A DNA stretch of 64,000 nt from Paludibacteraceae bacterium (GTDB lineage Bacteria; Bacteroidota; Bacteroidia; Bacteroidales; Paludibacteraceae), in the NCBI GenBank assembly GCA_016283095.1, contig JAEEMG010000034.1, positions 1-64,000 on the forward strand, in the 5' to 3' direction. Position 1 is the first letter of the stretch. Every line of letters begins with the position of its first letter. Below the pieces are notes generated by a model. That model was not told the origin of the DNA. It worked only from the letters and a program-made list of their open reading frames with translations, and did no database searches. Below, in pieces: positions 27,401-36,611 of this stretch. The position numbers were made by a program, and so were the translations under genes.

Positions 27401-30400
27401 TAAATTCACCTCCAGAAAAAATTCTTGTCAGTGTGAAAGAACCATCAGTATTTGCTCTTTCGATAGTCACAGGCACAACTACTGAATAATTTGCAGGAAG
27501 AGAGTCTATATGATCAATATCAGGAATAAAGATGTAACCATTTGTCTTAGGTGCATTAATTTTCACATTCTTCGCGGCGATTAATCCATGATTTGTAATC
27601 ACTAAATGTGCAATCTTTTTATCACCAGGCTCAAATGATTCTCTCTCAGGAAATCCATTAGGGAATTCAGCCGTAACTACAGGAGCTGGAACATTTGTCT
27701 CAAATTCAGCATTCAAAGTCATTTCATACTTGTCTTCAATCTCTGTACGCTCTACATTCCATGTATATGTAACTGCTTGATAAGAGACAAATATAAATTT
27801 GTTCAAATTCTGACCGGCCTGAACAGAGATAGGTTCTCTGTAGTTTGAATGCTTGTCTGCCTTAATGCATAACAAGTATTCGCCTTCAGGAATACTATCA
27901 AAATGGACTTTACCCAAACTATCACTAATACCAGAAGCAATAACCTTAGAATCAAACGCATTTTTAATTTCAACTGTAGCACCAGAGAGATGACTCTTTG
28001 CTGTAGTATTATAGTAATACTCATCGACAACATCAACACTTACACTTCCGACAAGAGAAGAAGTGTATTCCATAGAGAACCCAATAGTTGTAGATTTACC
28101 GTTCTCACAGTTAATACCTATAGATCCTGTGATAGGAGTATTTAATTTAGCTCCATCATAATAAGCTAACTTCAAAATCGCCTTTGTTGTATCACCAGAC
28201 TTTATGCTTTCGATTTCTGTTCCACCGAGCATTGTCATGCCCTCAAATTCTTTAGGTAAAGAAACAGACACCTTTCCAGTCTCTCCCAATCCAGTATTGC
28301 AAAGTAAAAGTTCAACAAATTTTGGTTTCTGCTTTGACACATATTCTTTGATATTTGCTGGCAGCACTTTAATCAGACCGTATGGATTTTCACAATAGAA
28401 ATATGTACTGAATCCAGCGATCAAACTTTCAGCTGTCTGCACACGGAATGACGACAACAATAATTTATCACCATTTGTCAGAGACTCTCCAACGACATAA
28501 TAATTGAGCTCCCTAGATTCAAGGCCATGCAACACATCAATTGAATCAAACACAACCTTACAACCATCAGCCAACGTCAATGTTCTAACCTTTACATTAT
28601 GAGATTCTACATTACTGCGGTTTCTCACGGTAACAGTTCCATAAACGGTATCTCCTTTCTGCACAATCCATTTGTCTGTTCCTATGCTACAAGATATTCC
28701 AGGAATATCGAATTCATCATATACAATATCGGATTTTTCTGAATTCATACATAAGCCAACCGAATAAACACCACATTCGTATAAAGACGATATATAATTT
28801 ACATTAACAACACCATTCGAATCCGACATTTCCTCAAAAGTTTTGATTTCAATGCCACCTTTTTTCAATGAGAGCTTTAAGGCTTTACAACTCATCGGAT
28901 TACCGTAAGCATCTGAAACAAATCCTTTTATTGCAATAGTGTCTCCAGCTTTGTATACGTCTTTATCAACTACAGCATCAAACACATAATAATTAGACAA
29001 TATACCAGTAAGAGAAAGTGAAGCCTCATATTTGCCTGATTTTAATGTAATCTTCGCGTCACTATTCTTTTTATTTGCATCCACAGGAGAATAGTAAATT
29101 CTCAAATGACCACCATTGTATTTATCCCAATCTTGTTCAAAATTTGCAGAAAAATCAGCAGAATCCTTTCCTGAAATCACGTAAGTTATGGAATCCGTCA
29201 ACTCAACTCCTTTCACATATCTGATCAACGAAGACGTCTCATTCAATTTTGAACCGAATTCGCAATACACATTTCCACTGATTTCAATACCAATCGGAAT
29301 ATCAATCCTGAAGCTGTCTATTTCAGAACATACGGTATCACATGCAGTGGCCGCCTTCACCATGTATTTGTATGTAGTATGGTTGTCCAGACCAGATAAG
29401 TATTTACTATTTGTGTTAACAAATGAATTCATTGGTGTAGACGGCATTTCCTGAGTCGACTTCCATACATACAAATCATAGTTGGATATCTCAACAGGAA
29501 GTGTGAGTTTTTTCCATTGAATTGTCATATTATTGCTCTTCTTATTCACAACATACGACTCATTTGGCTGTATAAATGTCACCTTATTTTTTGAAAAATC
29601 AGGATATACATAATAGTTATAACTGAATGGCATTCCTCCCACACTATCCTTATCATAAGGAGTAACCTTCAATGTCAAAGTATCGATAATATTCTTAGAT
29701 GTGCGAAGTCGCATTGTAGGAATACAAGAACCATTACCTGAAGTACTATCAAATCCTTCCACTTGTCCTTTATTGGTGATATTCCAATCTAAAGTTGATA
29801 TGGTAGTGTCAAATTTAACCTCAAAAGTGTTTTTGTTGTAGCAAACCACTTGGTGATAATCCAACATCTTGTCAGAACCTCCATTGTATTCTATAGCACC
29901 AAGGTCAATGGCCTTGCCATATATTCTTGTTCCACCATTGATATCTGTCTTTAATGTCATCACACTATCAAGACCTTTGTCAATACAAGAAGATGTTGAA
30001 TGTAGACGGTAATCACCTCCGACAGCATTTATGAAACATACATAGTTTAATGTTGTGTCGGAACCATTATTGGCTCTAGCCAACTTTATGTTGTTCTCTC
30101 CATTTAAGTCGTCATCAGACGCACAATACATGACCTTCAAATAATCCGACTTTGCGACCTGAGGCTTGACCTCATTAGTCATTTTATTGCCATATATGAT
30201 TGTGTTGGTAATAGTAAAATATTCCGAACCTGAATTGTTGTACAAATCAACCGTGCTACGATTTTGAGTTGTATTATTGGCAATTGTAGAATTAGTAATG
30301 TATGAATTGTGATATGAGTATATCACACTACTACTATTAGTCACATTATCATAGATCAAAGAATTCTCGATAACAGAGTTGTTCATATTGATAGTAGAAC

Positions 30401-33400
30401 TATATACATTCTTATTATTAGAAATCCTACAATTTGAGACGACGGAATTGCTTGACACATCAAGACATCCATATTCAGGATCATTGTCATAAATAGATGA
30501 ATTAGTCATCCTTGATCCGGTTAACTCAACACTCTTACTTCCATTTCCGCTGTGATTTTTTGTGAATGTGCAACTGTCTATTTCACCATTGCTTATATAA
30601 ATATCACAATTGTAATTATCGATAAACGTACAGCTGATGAATTTTGATTTTTCCGCATGAACACATTTGTCACTTTTCTTCGATTCTCTGAATACACAGT
30701 TTATAAATGACGTATTCTTAAGGGATTTAGCGTTAGCTCCATCACTATAATCTCTTGTGTATCCATTTTGGATAGTGAATCCATCAACAACGATTGCCAA
30801 TGAATCAGCAAAATCGTAATTCTGAGTTACACATTTTCTTTTAGCCAAACCGTCAATTATAGTTGTATTCTTGGCAATGTTTCTCTCATCTAAAGAGGAT
30901 TCACTTCCTTCGAATCCTCCATAAAGATCAATCCCTGCAGCAAGAGAGATGGCATATGTAGACATTGTGTCACCATAATATGTACCTTTGGCGACCCAAA
31001 TCTTATGTCTTTTTCCTGTTGTTGTCGCAAGTGTTATGGCTTGATTTATCTCACCAAGAGCATCGTCCCAACTTGAACCAGTACCATTTGCGCCTGTCTT
31101 TACATAGATGATGGAATCTATTGAAGCCTTTCTAGAAAAAACGGATTCGATTGCTCCCATATCCACAGCCTCATTCTGTTTTCTTGCATTTCCCAATAAG
31201 TCGAGTGTGTCAGAAATATCAGTTCCCGCATTGATACAAACAGATGATTTTGAAAGAGAATAATCTCCGTTTGCAGCGTCTACAAAAGATGCACTTGATT
31301 TGTTTCCATCTATATTCCTTTCTCCTTTTGCACCACCCTCAATCATTGAATATTTGATTGTGCCTCCTTCATATATATGTATGTTGTCGTTTGTTTTTGT
31401 ATGCTTATTACCGACAATGATTGAATTTAGGATCTGGGTTTCTGAATAACTGTATAGCGTTTGGTCTTTCGACTCATTATCTACCACCGTACAGTTGAAC
31501 ATTTTTGAATTTCCATTGACATAAATCAAATTACTTCCATGAGATTTACAATTTGTAATCTGAGAATTAGACAGAATGGAATTGCCATTAATAAAAATTA
31601 TACTACTATAAGATTCGTTGCCATCTATCAAACATCTTTCAATTTTTGATTTTGATCTGCCTGTAATAAGATAATTATTGTTTGAATTAACATTGTTGAT
31701 TATCTTACAATCAGACAATATTGTTGCACTAAAATACATAACATCAGATGTGGCAGACTCATTTCCTTCAAACAATGAATTGGTAACAATTGAAGACTCG
31801 GCTTGTAATACACCAATACTATAAGACCTATTATCTTTTACAATACAACTGTCAATCAATCCTCCAATCAAATAAAGAGTTGCATTCTTATCATAATTAG
31901 GATTATCCATTGATCCATTTGCACAAATCAAAGAATTAGCAACTTTTGCTCCATTAGAATATACCGCCATTCCATAATTGCTGGCGTGGCAATTCTTTAT
32001 TATACAGTTATTGACGGTTGTGTTTTTTAATACATACGCGCCTCCTCCATTTTCTGCATATCCATTTTGGATAATAAAGCCATCCACAACAATAGCAGAT
32101 GAATCTGAAAAATCATAATTTTGAGTAATAACACGTCTTTTATTCATACCATCTAAAACGGTAGGATTCTTTGCGGTATCACGAGCAGAAAGAGATGTTT
32201 CATTGCCTACGAATCCTCCATATAAACTGATATCTCTGGTCAATCTCACAACCGTTGACATGGTTGTGTCACCATAGTATGTGCCAGATGCGACCCAAAT
32301 CTGATGTTTCTTTCCATCAAGTTCTGCTACCTTTATAGCTTCGCTAACATCTCCAAATGCAGACTTCCAACTTGATCCATCTCCTGTCGCACCCTCTTTC
32401 ACATATATAATTTCTTCTACGGATTGAGTTGTCAATTTCTTATATTGAGATTCAATGGCTCCTAAATCAATGGCTCCGTTTTGTATTCTAAAGTTTCCCT
32501 TCAAATCAAGTGAATCGTTCGTTTCTATACCTCTGTCGACGCAATACGATTTTTCTGAAAGTGAATAATCTCCATTTTCTGGATCAGTAAAAGACGCCAT
32601 ACTTTTTGAACCAGAAATGTTACCTTCACCTACTGCACCACCCTCAATCATAGAATAAGAAATGGAATTAGTGCCATTTAATTCAATATAGTTTTTAAAA
32701 GAATTTACGAACCTATTACCTACGACTATTGAATTAAGGATAGTTGAATTTTGTAGACTTAAAGCAAATTGTGACCCTGTCACATTATCTGCAAAAGTCG
32801 TATTTATCATTTTTGAATTAAAAGCAACACGAAGAGGAACATAAGATGCTTTTTTGTTTTCATTTCCATATATCAGCGAATTATAAAGAGTAGATGAATA
32901 AAGAATATTCACAATATTATGATTATTATCCACCACATTATTATACACCTCGCAACGGTTCATCGATGAATTATTGTAAATATATACGATCTCATAATTG
33001 ATTCCTTCATTATCAAATATTTTTGAATCTTCAATTCTTGAATTAGATTCAATATGTATTACACTGTTAGCCGTACTAATATTGTTTGAAAAAGAACAAT
33101 TTTTGACAAGACAACGATTATAAGCATACACACCTCCATTACGACCATAGTTGTTTGTAATTATACAATTGGTCAATTTAGATTGATCATTCAAATATAA
33201 AGGAGACCCATCACTTTTATATAAATTCTTATTATTGTCAATTATAGAATTTGACACAGTAGACAAATCTGCATTAATAGCAGACGTATAAAGTGCTGTA
33301 TTGTTTTTAACAACACAACTGTCCATTTCTGAATTATTCAGATGCACAGTTCTATGTGCTTCGCTAGAATTGTTATTGCAGATAATACTATTTTTTATTT

Positions 33401-35369
33401 TTGCACAATAAGCATAAATAGCCAATCCGCAATATGTCGCTGTATTATTTCTCAAGATACAATTGTTGACTGCAGCATTTTTTCTTAAATAGGCGCCACC
33501 TCCATACTCTGCATTTCCATTTTGAATAATGAAACCATCCACAACAATTGCTGTAGAATCCGCAAAATCACAACTTTGAGTAATCACACGTCTTTTATTC
33601 ATACCATCCAAAACAGTAGGATTTTTTACTGTATCACGAGCAGCAAGAGATGTCTCATTTCCAGCAAATCCTCCATACATGCTTATTCTATCAGATAAAA
33701 ACACAACAGAGGAGAGAGTAGTGTCCCCATAGTATGTGCCAGCCGCAACCCAAATTTGATGTTTTTTACCATCTGTAGAAGCGGCAAAAACAGCCTGTTG
33801 AACATCCCCGAATGCCGACTTCCAACTCGATCCATCACCATTGGATCCGGATTTCACGTATACAATATCTCCACATTTAAATGCGACTGTTTTTGTATGA
33901 GAAGATTCTATAGCTCCCATATCCACAACTCCACCTTGTATCCTCGCTTTTCCTAACAAATCAATGGTGTCGTTAACTTCTGCTCCAGCGTTAATACAAT
34001 AAGAATTCGCAGACAATGAGAAATCTCCACTTTCAACATCAGTAAAAGCGGCATAATTCATAGATCCACATAAATTTCCATCAATAGAAGTAGATTCAAG
34101 CATATTATTGACAACTGTATTTGATCCTCTTAAATTCAAAATATTATTAATTTGGCTATTCATTTTGTTGCCAACAACAATTGAATTTTTCAAAGAGGAG
34201 CCACTCAAATTGATAAAATATGCATTATTCGACTCATTACAAACAACAGTACAATTGGATATTGTCACATTATTATTACAATAGATAGGCTCATACGACG
34301 ATGTACAAACATTATTGCATACCAAACAGTTTGAAATACAGGTAGAAAAACTTTGTGACTCAATTATACGAGATGATGTTGTGTTGCCTTTTAATATACA
34401 TCTATTGAACTTTCCACTTAATACTGATAATGTTGATATCGCAGAATTATCAATAATCTGACAATCCTCAACCAAAACATTAGAATCTGGCACATATAAA
34501 AGGTTACTACCAATATTCTTATTTCCTTTAAACAAACAAGATGTCATTACCGTCGATCCTCGTAAATCAACAGAAGATCCATTTCCATCAGTATTTATAA
34601 AACGACAATTGCTCACATTTGTAGATCCAAAATAAGAGCCTTTATATCCTGAATAAGATTGGTTGTTTTCAAACTCACAATTTGATACTTTAGAGTTGTT
34701 TTCAGCACAAATTGCACTATGATAATATCCCATATTGTTTTTCACAACACAACCTTCCATCTCACAGTGGTAAAGTTGGATTGTATAAGAAAGATTTGTC
34801 AAATATGTATTACCAACAATCTGTGAATTCTTTATCGTCGCATTTGTCGCATATATGGCAGATCCTCGGTTTGATGCCATATTGCCTTTTAGAATACAAT
34901 TGTTAACAACAGCATTTTTTCTAAGATAAGCGCCTCCTCCATCTGTAGCCGTACCGTTCTGAATTATGAATCCATCCACAATAACAGCCATCGAATCAGC
35001 AAAATCATTTTCCTGAAAAATCACTCGCATCTTTTGATCTCCATCCAAAACAGTAGGATTCTTTGCAGTATCACGTACCGCTATCGAAGTCTCATTGCCA
35101 GCAAATCCACCATACAAGTTTACATTAGGTTTTAAGGAAACGACAGCCACGGAATCATTTTTATAAACTCCTTTAGCAACCCAAACATCAGCATTCTTTT
35201 GGGAGGCTAAATCCACAGCCTGCTGAATGCTTCCTAATGCTTTATTCCAAGAACTACCGTCTCCACTTGATCCGGACCTCACAAAAACTACTTCTTTTGC
35301 AAATAATGAAAAGGTGACAAAAGAAGAAAACAAAACCAATAACAGTTTTTTAATGTCAATAGATTTCAT
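24471..35369 (-). CDS. Giant T9SS-exported surface protein with four beta-helix modules (3,632 residues)
   Basis: A signal peptide (MKSIDIKKLLLVLFSSFVTF, then SLFA) is followed by four homologous modules starting near residues 27, 500, 986 and 1420. Each opens VKSGSxGDGSSWKSAFGDVQ, continues with LYGGFAGNETSLxARDT and VLDGMNKRRVITQ, and then many Asn/Ser-rich right-handed beta-helix rungs (NCIxxNN). Each ends near RIQGGVVDMGAIES. From about 1830 come fibronectin-like, Ig-like and CARDB-like beta domains. Residues about 2740-2840 are unusual: two hydrophobic, Gly/Pro-rich stretches (VGLIPAVGDFLEG and FGLIPVVGDIPFG) with a helical region after them. The C-terminus (GELDIYDILSRLIVKNAKYD, then YIINGEKIIVK) is a T9SS type A sorting domain. 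Adhesion or polysaccharide contact at the cell surface is likely. No enzyme active site was recognised. Confidence 0.85.
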   Translation of the reverse strand: MKSIDIKKLLLVLFSSFVTFSLFAKEVVFVRSGSSGDGSSWNKALGSIQQAVDLASQKNADVWVAKGVYKNDSVAVVSLKPNVNLYGGFAGNETSIAVRDTAKNPTVLDGDQKMRVIFQENDFADSMAVIVDGFIIQNGTATDGGGAYLRKNAVVNNCILKGNMASNRGSAIYATNATIKNSQIVGNTYLTNLSYTIQLYHCEMEGCVVKNNMGYYHSAICAENNSKVSNCEFENNQSYSGYKGSYFGSTNVSNCRFINTDGNGSSVDLRGSTVMTSCLFKGNKNIGSNLLYVPDSNVLVEDCQIIDNSAISTLSVLSGKFNRCILKGNTTSSRIIESQSFSTCISNCLVCNNVCTSSYEPIYCNNNVTISNCTVVCNESNNAYFINLSGSSLKNSIVVGNKMNSQINNILNLRGSNTVVNNMLESTSIDGNLCGSMNYAAFTDVESGDFSLSANSYCINAGAEVNDTIDLLGKARIQGGVVDMGAIESSHTKTVAFKCGDIVYVKSGSNGDGSSWKSAFGDVQQAVFAASTDGKKHQIWVAAGTYYGDTTLSSVVFLSDRISMYGGFAGNETSLAARDTVKNPTVLDGMNKRRVITQSCDFADSTAIVVDGFIIQNGNAEYGGGAYLRKNAAVNNCILRNNTATYCGLAIYAYCAKIKNSIICNNNSSEAHRTVHLNNSEMDSCVVKNNTALYTSAINADLSTVSNSIIDNNKNLYKSDGSPLYLNDQSKLTNCIITNNYGRNGGVYAYNRCLVKNCSFSNNISTANSVIHIESNSRIEDSKIFDNEGINYEIVYIYNNSSMNRCEVYNNVVDNNHNIVNILYSSTLYNSLIYGNENKKASYVPLRVAFNSKMINTTFADNVTGSQFALSLQNSTILNSIVVGNRFVNSFKNYIELNGTNSISYSMIEGGAVGEGNISGSKSMASFTDPENGDYSLSEKSYCVDRGIETNDSLDLKGNFRIQNGAIDLGAIESQYKKLTTQSVEEIIYVKEGATGDGSSWKSAFGDVSEAIKVAELDGKKHQIWVASGTYYGDTTMSTVVRLTRDISLYGGFVGNETSLSARDTAKNPTVLDGMNKRRVITQNYDFSDSSAIVVDGFIIQNGYAENGGGAYVLKNTTVNNCIIKNCHASNYGMAVYSNGAKVANSLICANGSMDNPNYDKNATLYLIGGLIDSCIVKDNRSYSIGVLQAESSIVTNSLFEGNESATSDVMYFSATILSDCKIINNVNSNNNYLITGRSKSKIERCLIDGNESYSSIIFINGNSILSNSQITNCKSHGSNLIYVNGNSKMFNCTVVDNESKDQTLYSYSETQILNSIIVGNKHTKTNDNIHIYEGGTIKYSMIEGGAKGERNIDGNKSSASFVDAANGDYSLSKSSVCINAGTDISDTLDLLGNARKQNEAVDMGAIESVFSRKASIDSIIYVKTGANGTGSSWDDALGEINQAITLATTTGKRHKIWVAKGTYYGDTMSTYAISLAAGIDLYGGFEGSESSLDERNIAKNTTIIDGLAKRKCVTQNYDFADSLAIVVDGFTIQNGYTRDYSDGANAKSLKNTSFINCVFRESKKSDKCVHAEKSKFISCTFIDNYNCDIYISNGEIDSCTFTKNHSGNGSKSVELTGSRMTNSSIYDNDPEYGCLDVSSNSVVSNCRISNNKNVYSSTINMNNSVIENSLIYDNVTNSSSVIYSYHNSYITNSTIANNTTQNRSTVDLYNNSGSEYFTITNTIIYGNKMTNEVKPQVAKSDYLKVMYCASDDDLNGENNIKLARANNGSDTTLNYVCFINAVGGDYRLHSTSSCIDKGLDSVMTLKTDINGGTRIYGKAIDLGAIEYNGGSDKMLDYHQVVCYNKNTFEVKFDTTISTLDWNITNKGQVEGFDSTSGNGSCIPTMRLRTSKNIIDTLTLKVTPYDKDSVGGMPFSYNYYVYPDFSKNKVTFIQPNESYVVNKKSNNMTIQWKKLTLPVEISNYDLYVWKSTQEMPSTPMNSFVNTNSKYLSGLDNHTTYKYMVKAATACDTVCSEIDSFRIDIPIGIEISGNVYCEFGSKLNETSSLIRYVKGVELTDSITYVISGKDSADFSANFEQDWDKYNGGHLRIYYSPVDANKKNSDAKITLKSGKYEASLSLTGILSNYYVFDAVVDKDVYKAGDTIAIKGFVSDAYGNPMSCKALKLSLKKGGIEIKTFEEMSDSNGVVNVNYISSLYECGVYSVGLCMNSEKSDIVYDEFDIPGISCSIGTDKWIVQKGDTVYGTVTVRNRSNVESHNVKVRTLTLADGCKVVFDSIDVLHGLESRELNYYVVGESLTNGDKLLLSSFRVQTAESLIAGFSTYFYCENPYGLIKVLPANIKEYVSKQKPKFVELLLCNTGLGETGKVSVSLPKEFEGMTMLGGTEIESIKSGDTTKAILKLAYYDGAKLNTPITGSIGINCENGKSTTIGFSMEYTSSLVGSVSVDVVDEYYYNTTAKSHLSGATVEIKNAFDSKVIASGISDSLGKVHFDSIPEGEYLLCIKADKHSNYREPISVQAGQNLNKFIFVSYQAVTYTWNVERTEIEDKYEMTLNAEFETNVPAPVVTAEFPNGFPERESFEPGDKKIAHLVITNHGLIAAKNVKINAPKTNGYIFIPDIDHIDSLPANYSVVVPVTIERANTDGSFTLTRIFSGGEFSNGNSITDGNFVQGCLYWNIHYVYECNEEEHKNFYVQVWRCISDDYILNIGDGGDGEFHVGNYGLVTRNCNDTCQVKIDGLWDCLFDLVGLIPAVGDFLEGTYVVSKGRKIGSVGNLIDYSRAYYGASGELFSTVDDASNGISKRELNSHLYSAGTIGFGLIPVVGDIPFGCFDLLCQAFSCWVNGKYAKNCAEYFYDRDSINNAINGSLRSATESVDFYKYASPYLLAVHDLLELTKFEVSRSRLIAEYVGADDVMMKKSGLKDYLDVFMDSIAFRKKIDIEKVKTLPASDLSLTEMIEISERWNRTVDAWSDSVFVSDEKYPNIVDKSIVDNHLDIISNFYQYVVFRGFDDIPDMVDFINAEMSNKNKQRKSVCASVKLQISQTMTMTREAFDGTLTVNNGQESLDMDSFRVVLEVRDEEGNLANDLFQINTQSLKGIDAVDGTSSIGSGNEASAVFRFIPERGAAPTTPVNYSFGGKIIYLEAGDTITIDMTPVTLTVNPSPNLQIDYFMQRNILGDDALTIDRVEPTVPAALGVRIDNHGYGIAKNVKLETAQPEIVENEKGLLIDFSIIGSSLDGKNCDLGSENIDFGNIEAHTAKTGVWWLTSSLLGHFTKYEASVVHANSFGNPELSLVSGIAIHELIKTVDAYGVKEDHVTDFLVNDYEDGDDTPDAIYYSNGGKDTVNIAKKTKVDKTKVTTADTVVKLTVSPSENGWNYAQMNDPGNNCYDIKRVVRVKDNVEIPLSNVWTTFVTLPDGEEPIYENRLHFLDYMTTLSETDYNIYFSQKKNLLMVTEIAGAPSNEETVTSSIDSVIVKFNRKIQKNSFDYNDIELYCQAGNNLSDSTITVKQRDDYTYVVNISSKTKTSGFYKFEVNVDNVYDELGYPGEFGKNVLWGQFIDDYFSPVVNLDNDSIVVYTFQNSIYVKSSNAGELDIYDILSRLIVKNAKYDEGVSKVAVLPKGIYIINGEKIIVK

Positions 35370-35664
35370 AGTCTCATTAATGTAAATTAATTGTTATCAC
35401 TCATTTAAAACATCACAAAAAGTATGCCAAATCAGTTATTTTATTAAAAATATCGAAAAAAATACACTATTTCATCTATAGAAATTAACAGAAAACAAAG
35501 ATTATACAGAATTTTATTATAACATTTATTTTGTATTCATTCAACAACAACCCACAAAAAAAATTGACTTTATTGAAACTAATAATGTAGTAGGATTGAA
35601 TGCCACATAGAAAAACATTCGCATAGCGATTAATGTCTTTTTCTAGTAAAATCGAAAAATAAAA
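35370..35664. other. AT-rich spacer upstream of the giant gene
   Basis: Nothing coding is supported; a minus-strand open frame here encodes only AT-driven hydrophobic residues. The region should hold the promoter of the giant gene. I see only TACTTTTTG, which has one base too many for the consensus. Confidence 0.5.
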
Positions 35665-35698
35665 ATAGGGGAATATCAAGAATTTGATACTCCCCTAT
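35665..35698 (-). terminator. Terminator of the 35724-36497 gene
   Basis: ATAGGGG-a-ATATCAA pairs with TTGATA-c-TCCCCTAT around a short loop, with flanking A/T runs on both sides. It lies 25 bp after the stop codon and is a second copy of the element at 24271. Confidence 0.85.
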
Positions 35699-35723
35699 TT
35701 TTTTGATCAATTGCTAAAAGCAA

Positions 35724-36497
35724 TTATCGTCTCTCAATCTCCTCAAATGTCTGTGCTACCAGATACAAATGTGAAGGATTCTTCATAGAAAACTCGATTG
35801 CTTTGTTAACCGCCATTTCTGCCTTATTATAAAGGGCGACGGAATTATCCTCACGAACGTAATAATCCCATGCCGAATCACCACTACCCATAACCGGTTT
35901 ATTTGTTATGATCTGGAACCCTTCTTTCTGACAATAGAATGGAGAGTGTCCATCGTTGAAATTGTCGTTGAAGAAGATAATTTTACCGTCGCGAACAACA
36001 CAATATCTCTTCAAAACAGACAACACATAGGCATCTTTGAACGACGAATTAGGATCTACCCTATCATACTCATCGTATGAGCAAAGATATGAGAACGACT
36101 GAGACGCAAAGAAATAATTCTTATCAGACATCTCAAAAAGGTCTATCTTCGACGATGGGTAATTATAATATGTAAGTCCGGCGAAATTTGTTTTTGAATC
36201 AGATGAAGCCATCTCACTTGTGACTCTGCTTGTGAAACGAGAAGAATTATCTTTCTTCATCACCACATCAGTGTTGTTCTCATTCACATCTCTATTTTGA
36301 TTTTGAGTCTTTCCGGTAGTGTTTTTGATAAGCTCATTGATCAAATTGTTGAATGCACCAATGCTTGAATCAGCCAAATCCTTGAATGACATCAAGTTGC
36401 CGACGTTTGACAAAATTTTGTTCAACAACTCAGGATTCTTGTTATCCAATTCCTCAAACAACTTTCTGTTGTCTGCGTGTAGTTCTTCCTTATTCAT
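35724..36497 (-). CDS. Hypothetical protein
   Basis: This is a 257-residue soluble protein without signal peptide or membrane segment, and I do not recognise it. The first 70 residues are helical (HADNRKLFEELDNKNPELLN, then LINELIKN). An Asn/Gln-rich linker (TGKTQNQNRDVNENN) follows. The C-terminal 150 residues form a mixed alpha/beta region with an aromatic-rich YFFASQSFSYLCSYDEYDRV and end in a helix (LYLVAQTFEEIERR). It has its own terminator, and a TATATTTA sequence about 38 bp upstream may be a weak promoter box. The composition is that of a real gene. Confidence 0.6.
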   Translation of the reverse strand: MNKEELHADNRKLFEELDNKNPELLNKILSNVGNLMSFKDLADSSIGAFNNLINELIKNTTGKTQNQNRDVNENNTDVVMKKDNSSRFTSRVTSEMASSDSKTNFAGLTYYNYPSSKIDLFEMSDKNYFFASQSFSYLCSYDEYDRVDPNSSFKDAYVLSVLKRYCVVRDGKIIFFNDNFNDGHSPFYCQKEGFQIITNKPVMGSGDSAWDYYVREDNSVALYNKAEMAVNKAIEFSMKNPSHLYLVAQTFEEIERR

Positions 36498-36611
36498 AGC
36501 AATTATATTTAACTGGTTTTATAGCGTAAATATACAATTAAATTGATTCTTATATATGCGACGGTGCAATTTTAACCTTTATTTAAGATTTAGTATATTT
36601 ATTTAACTAAA

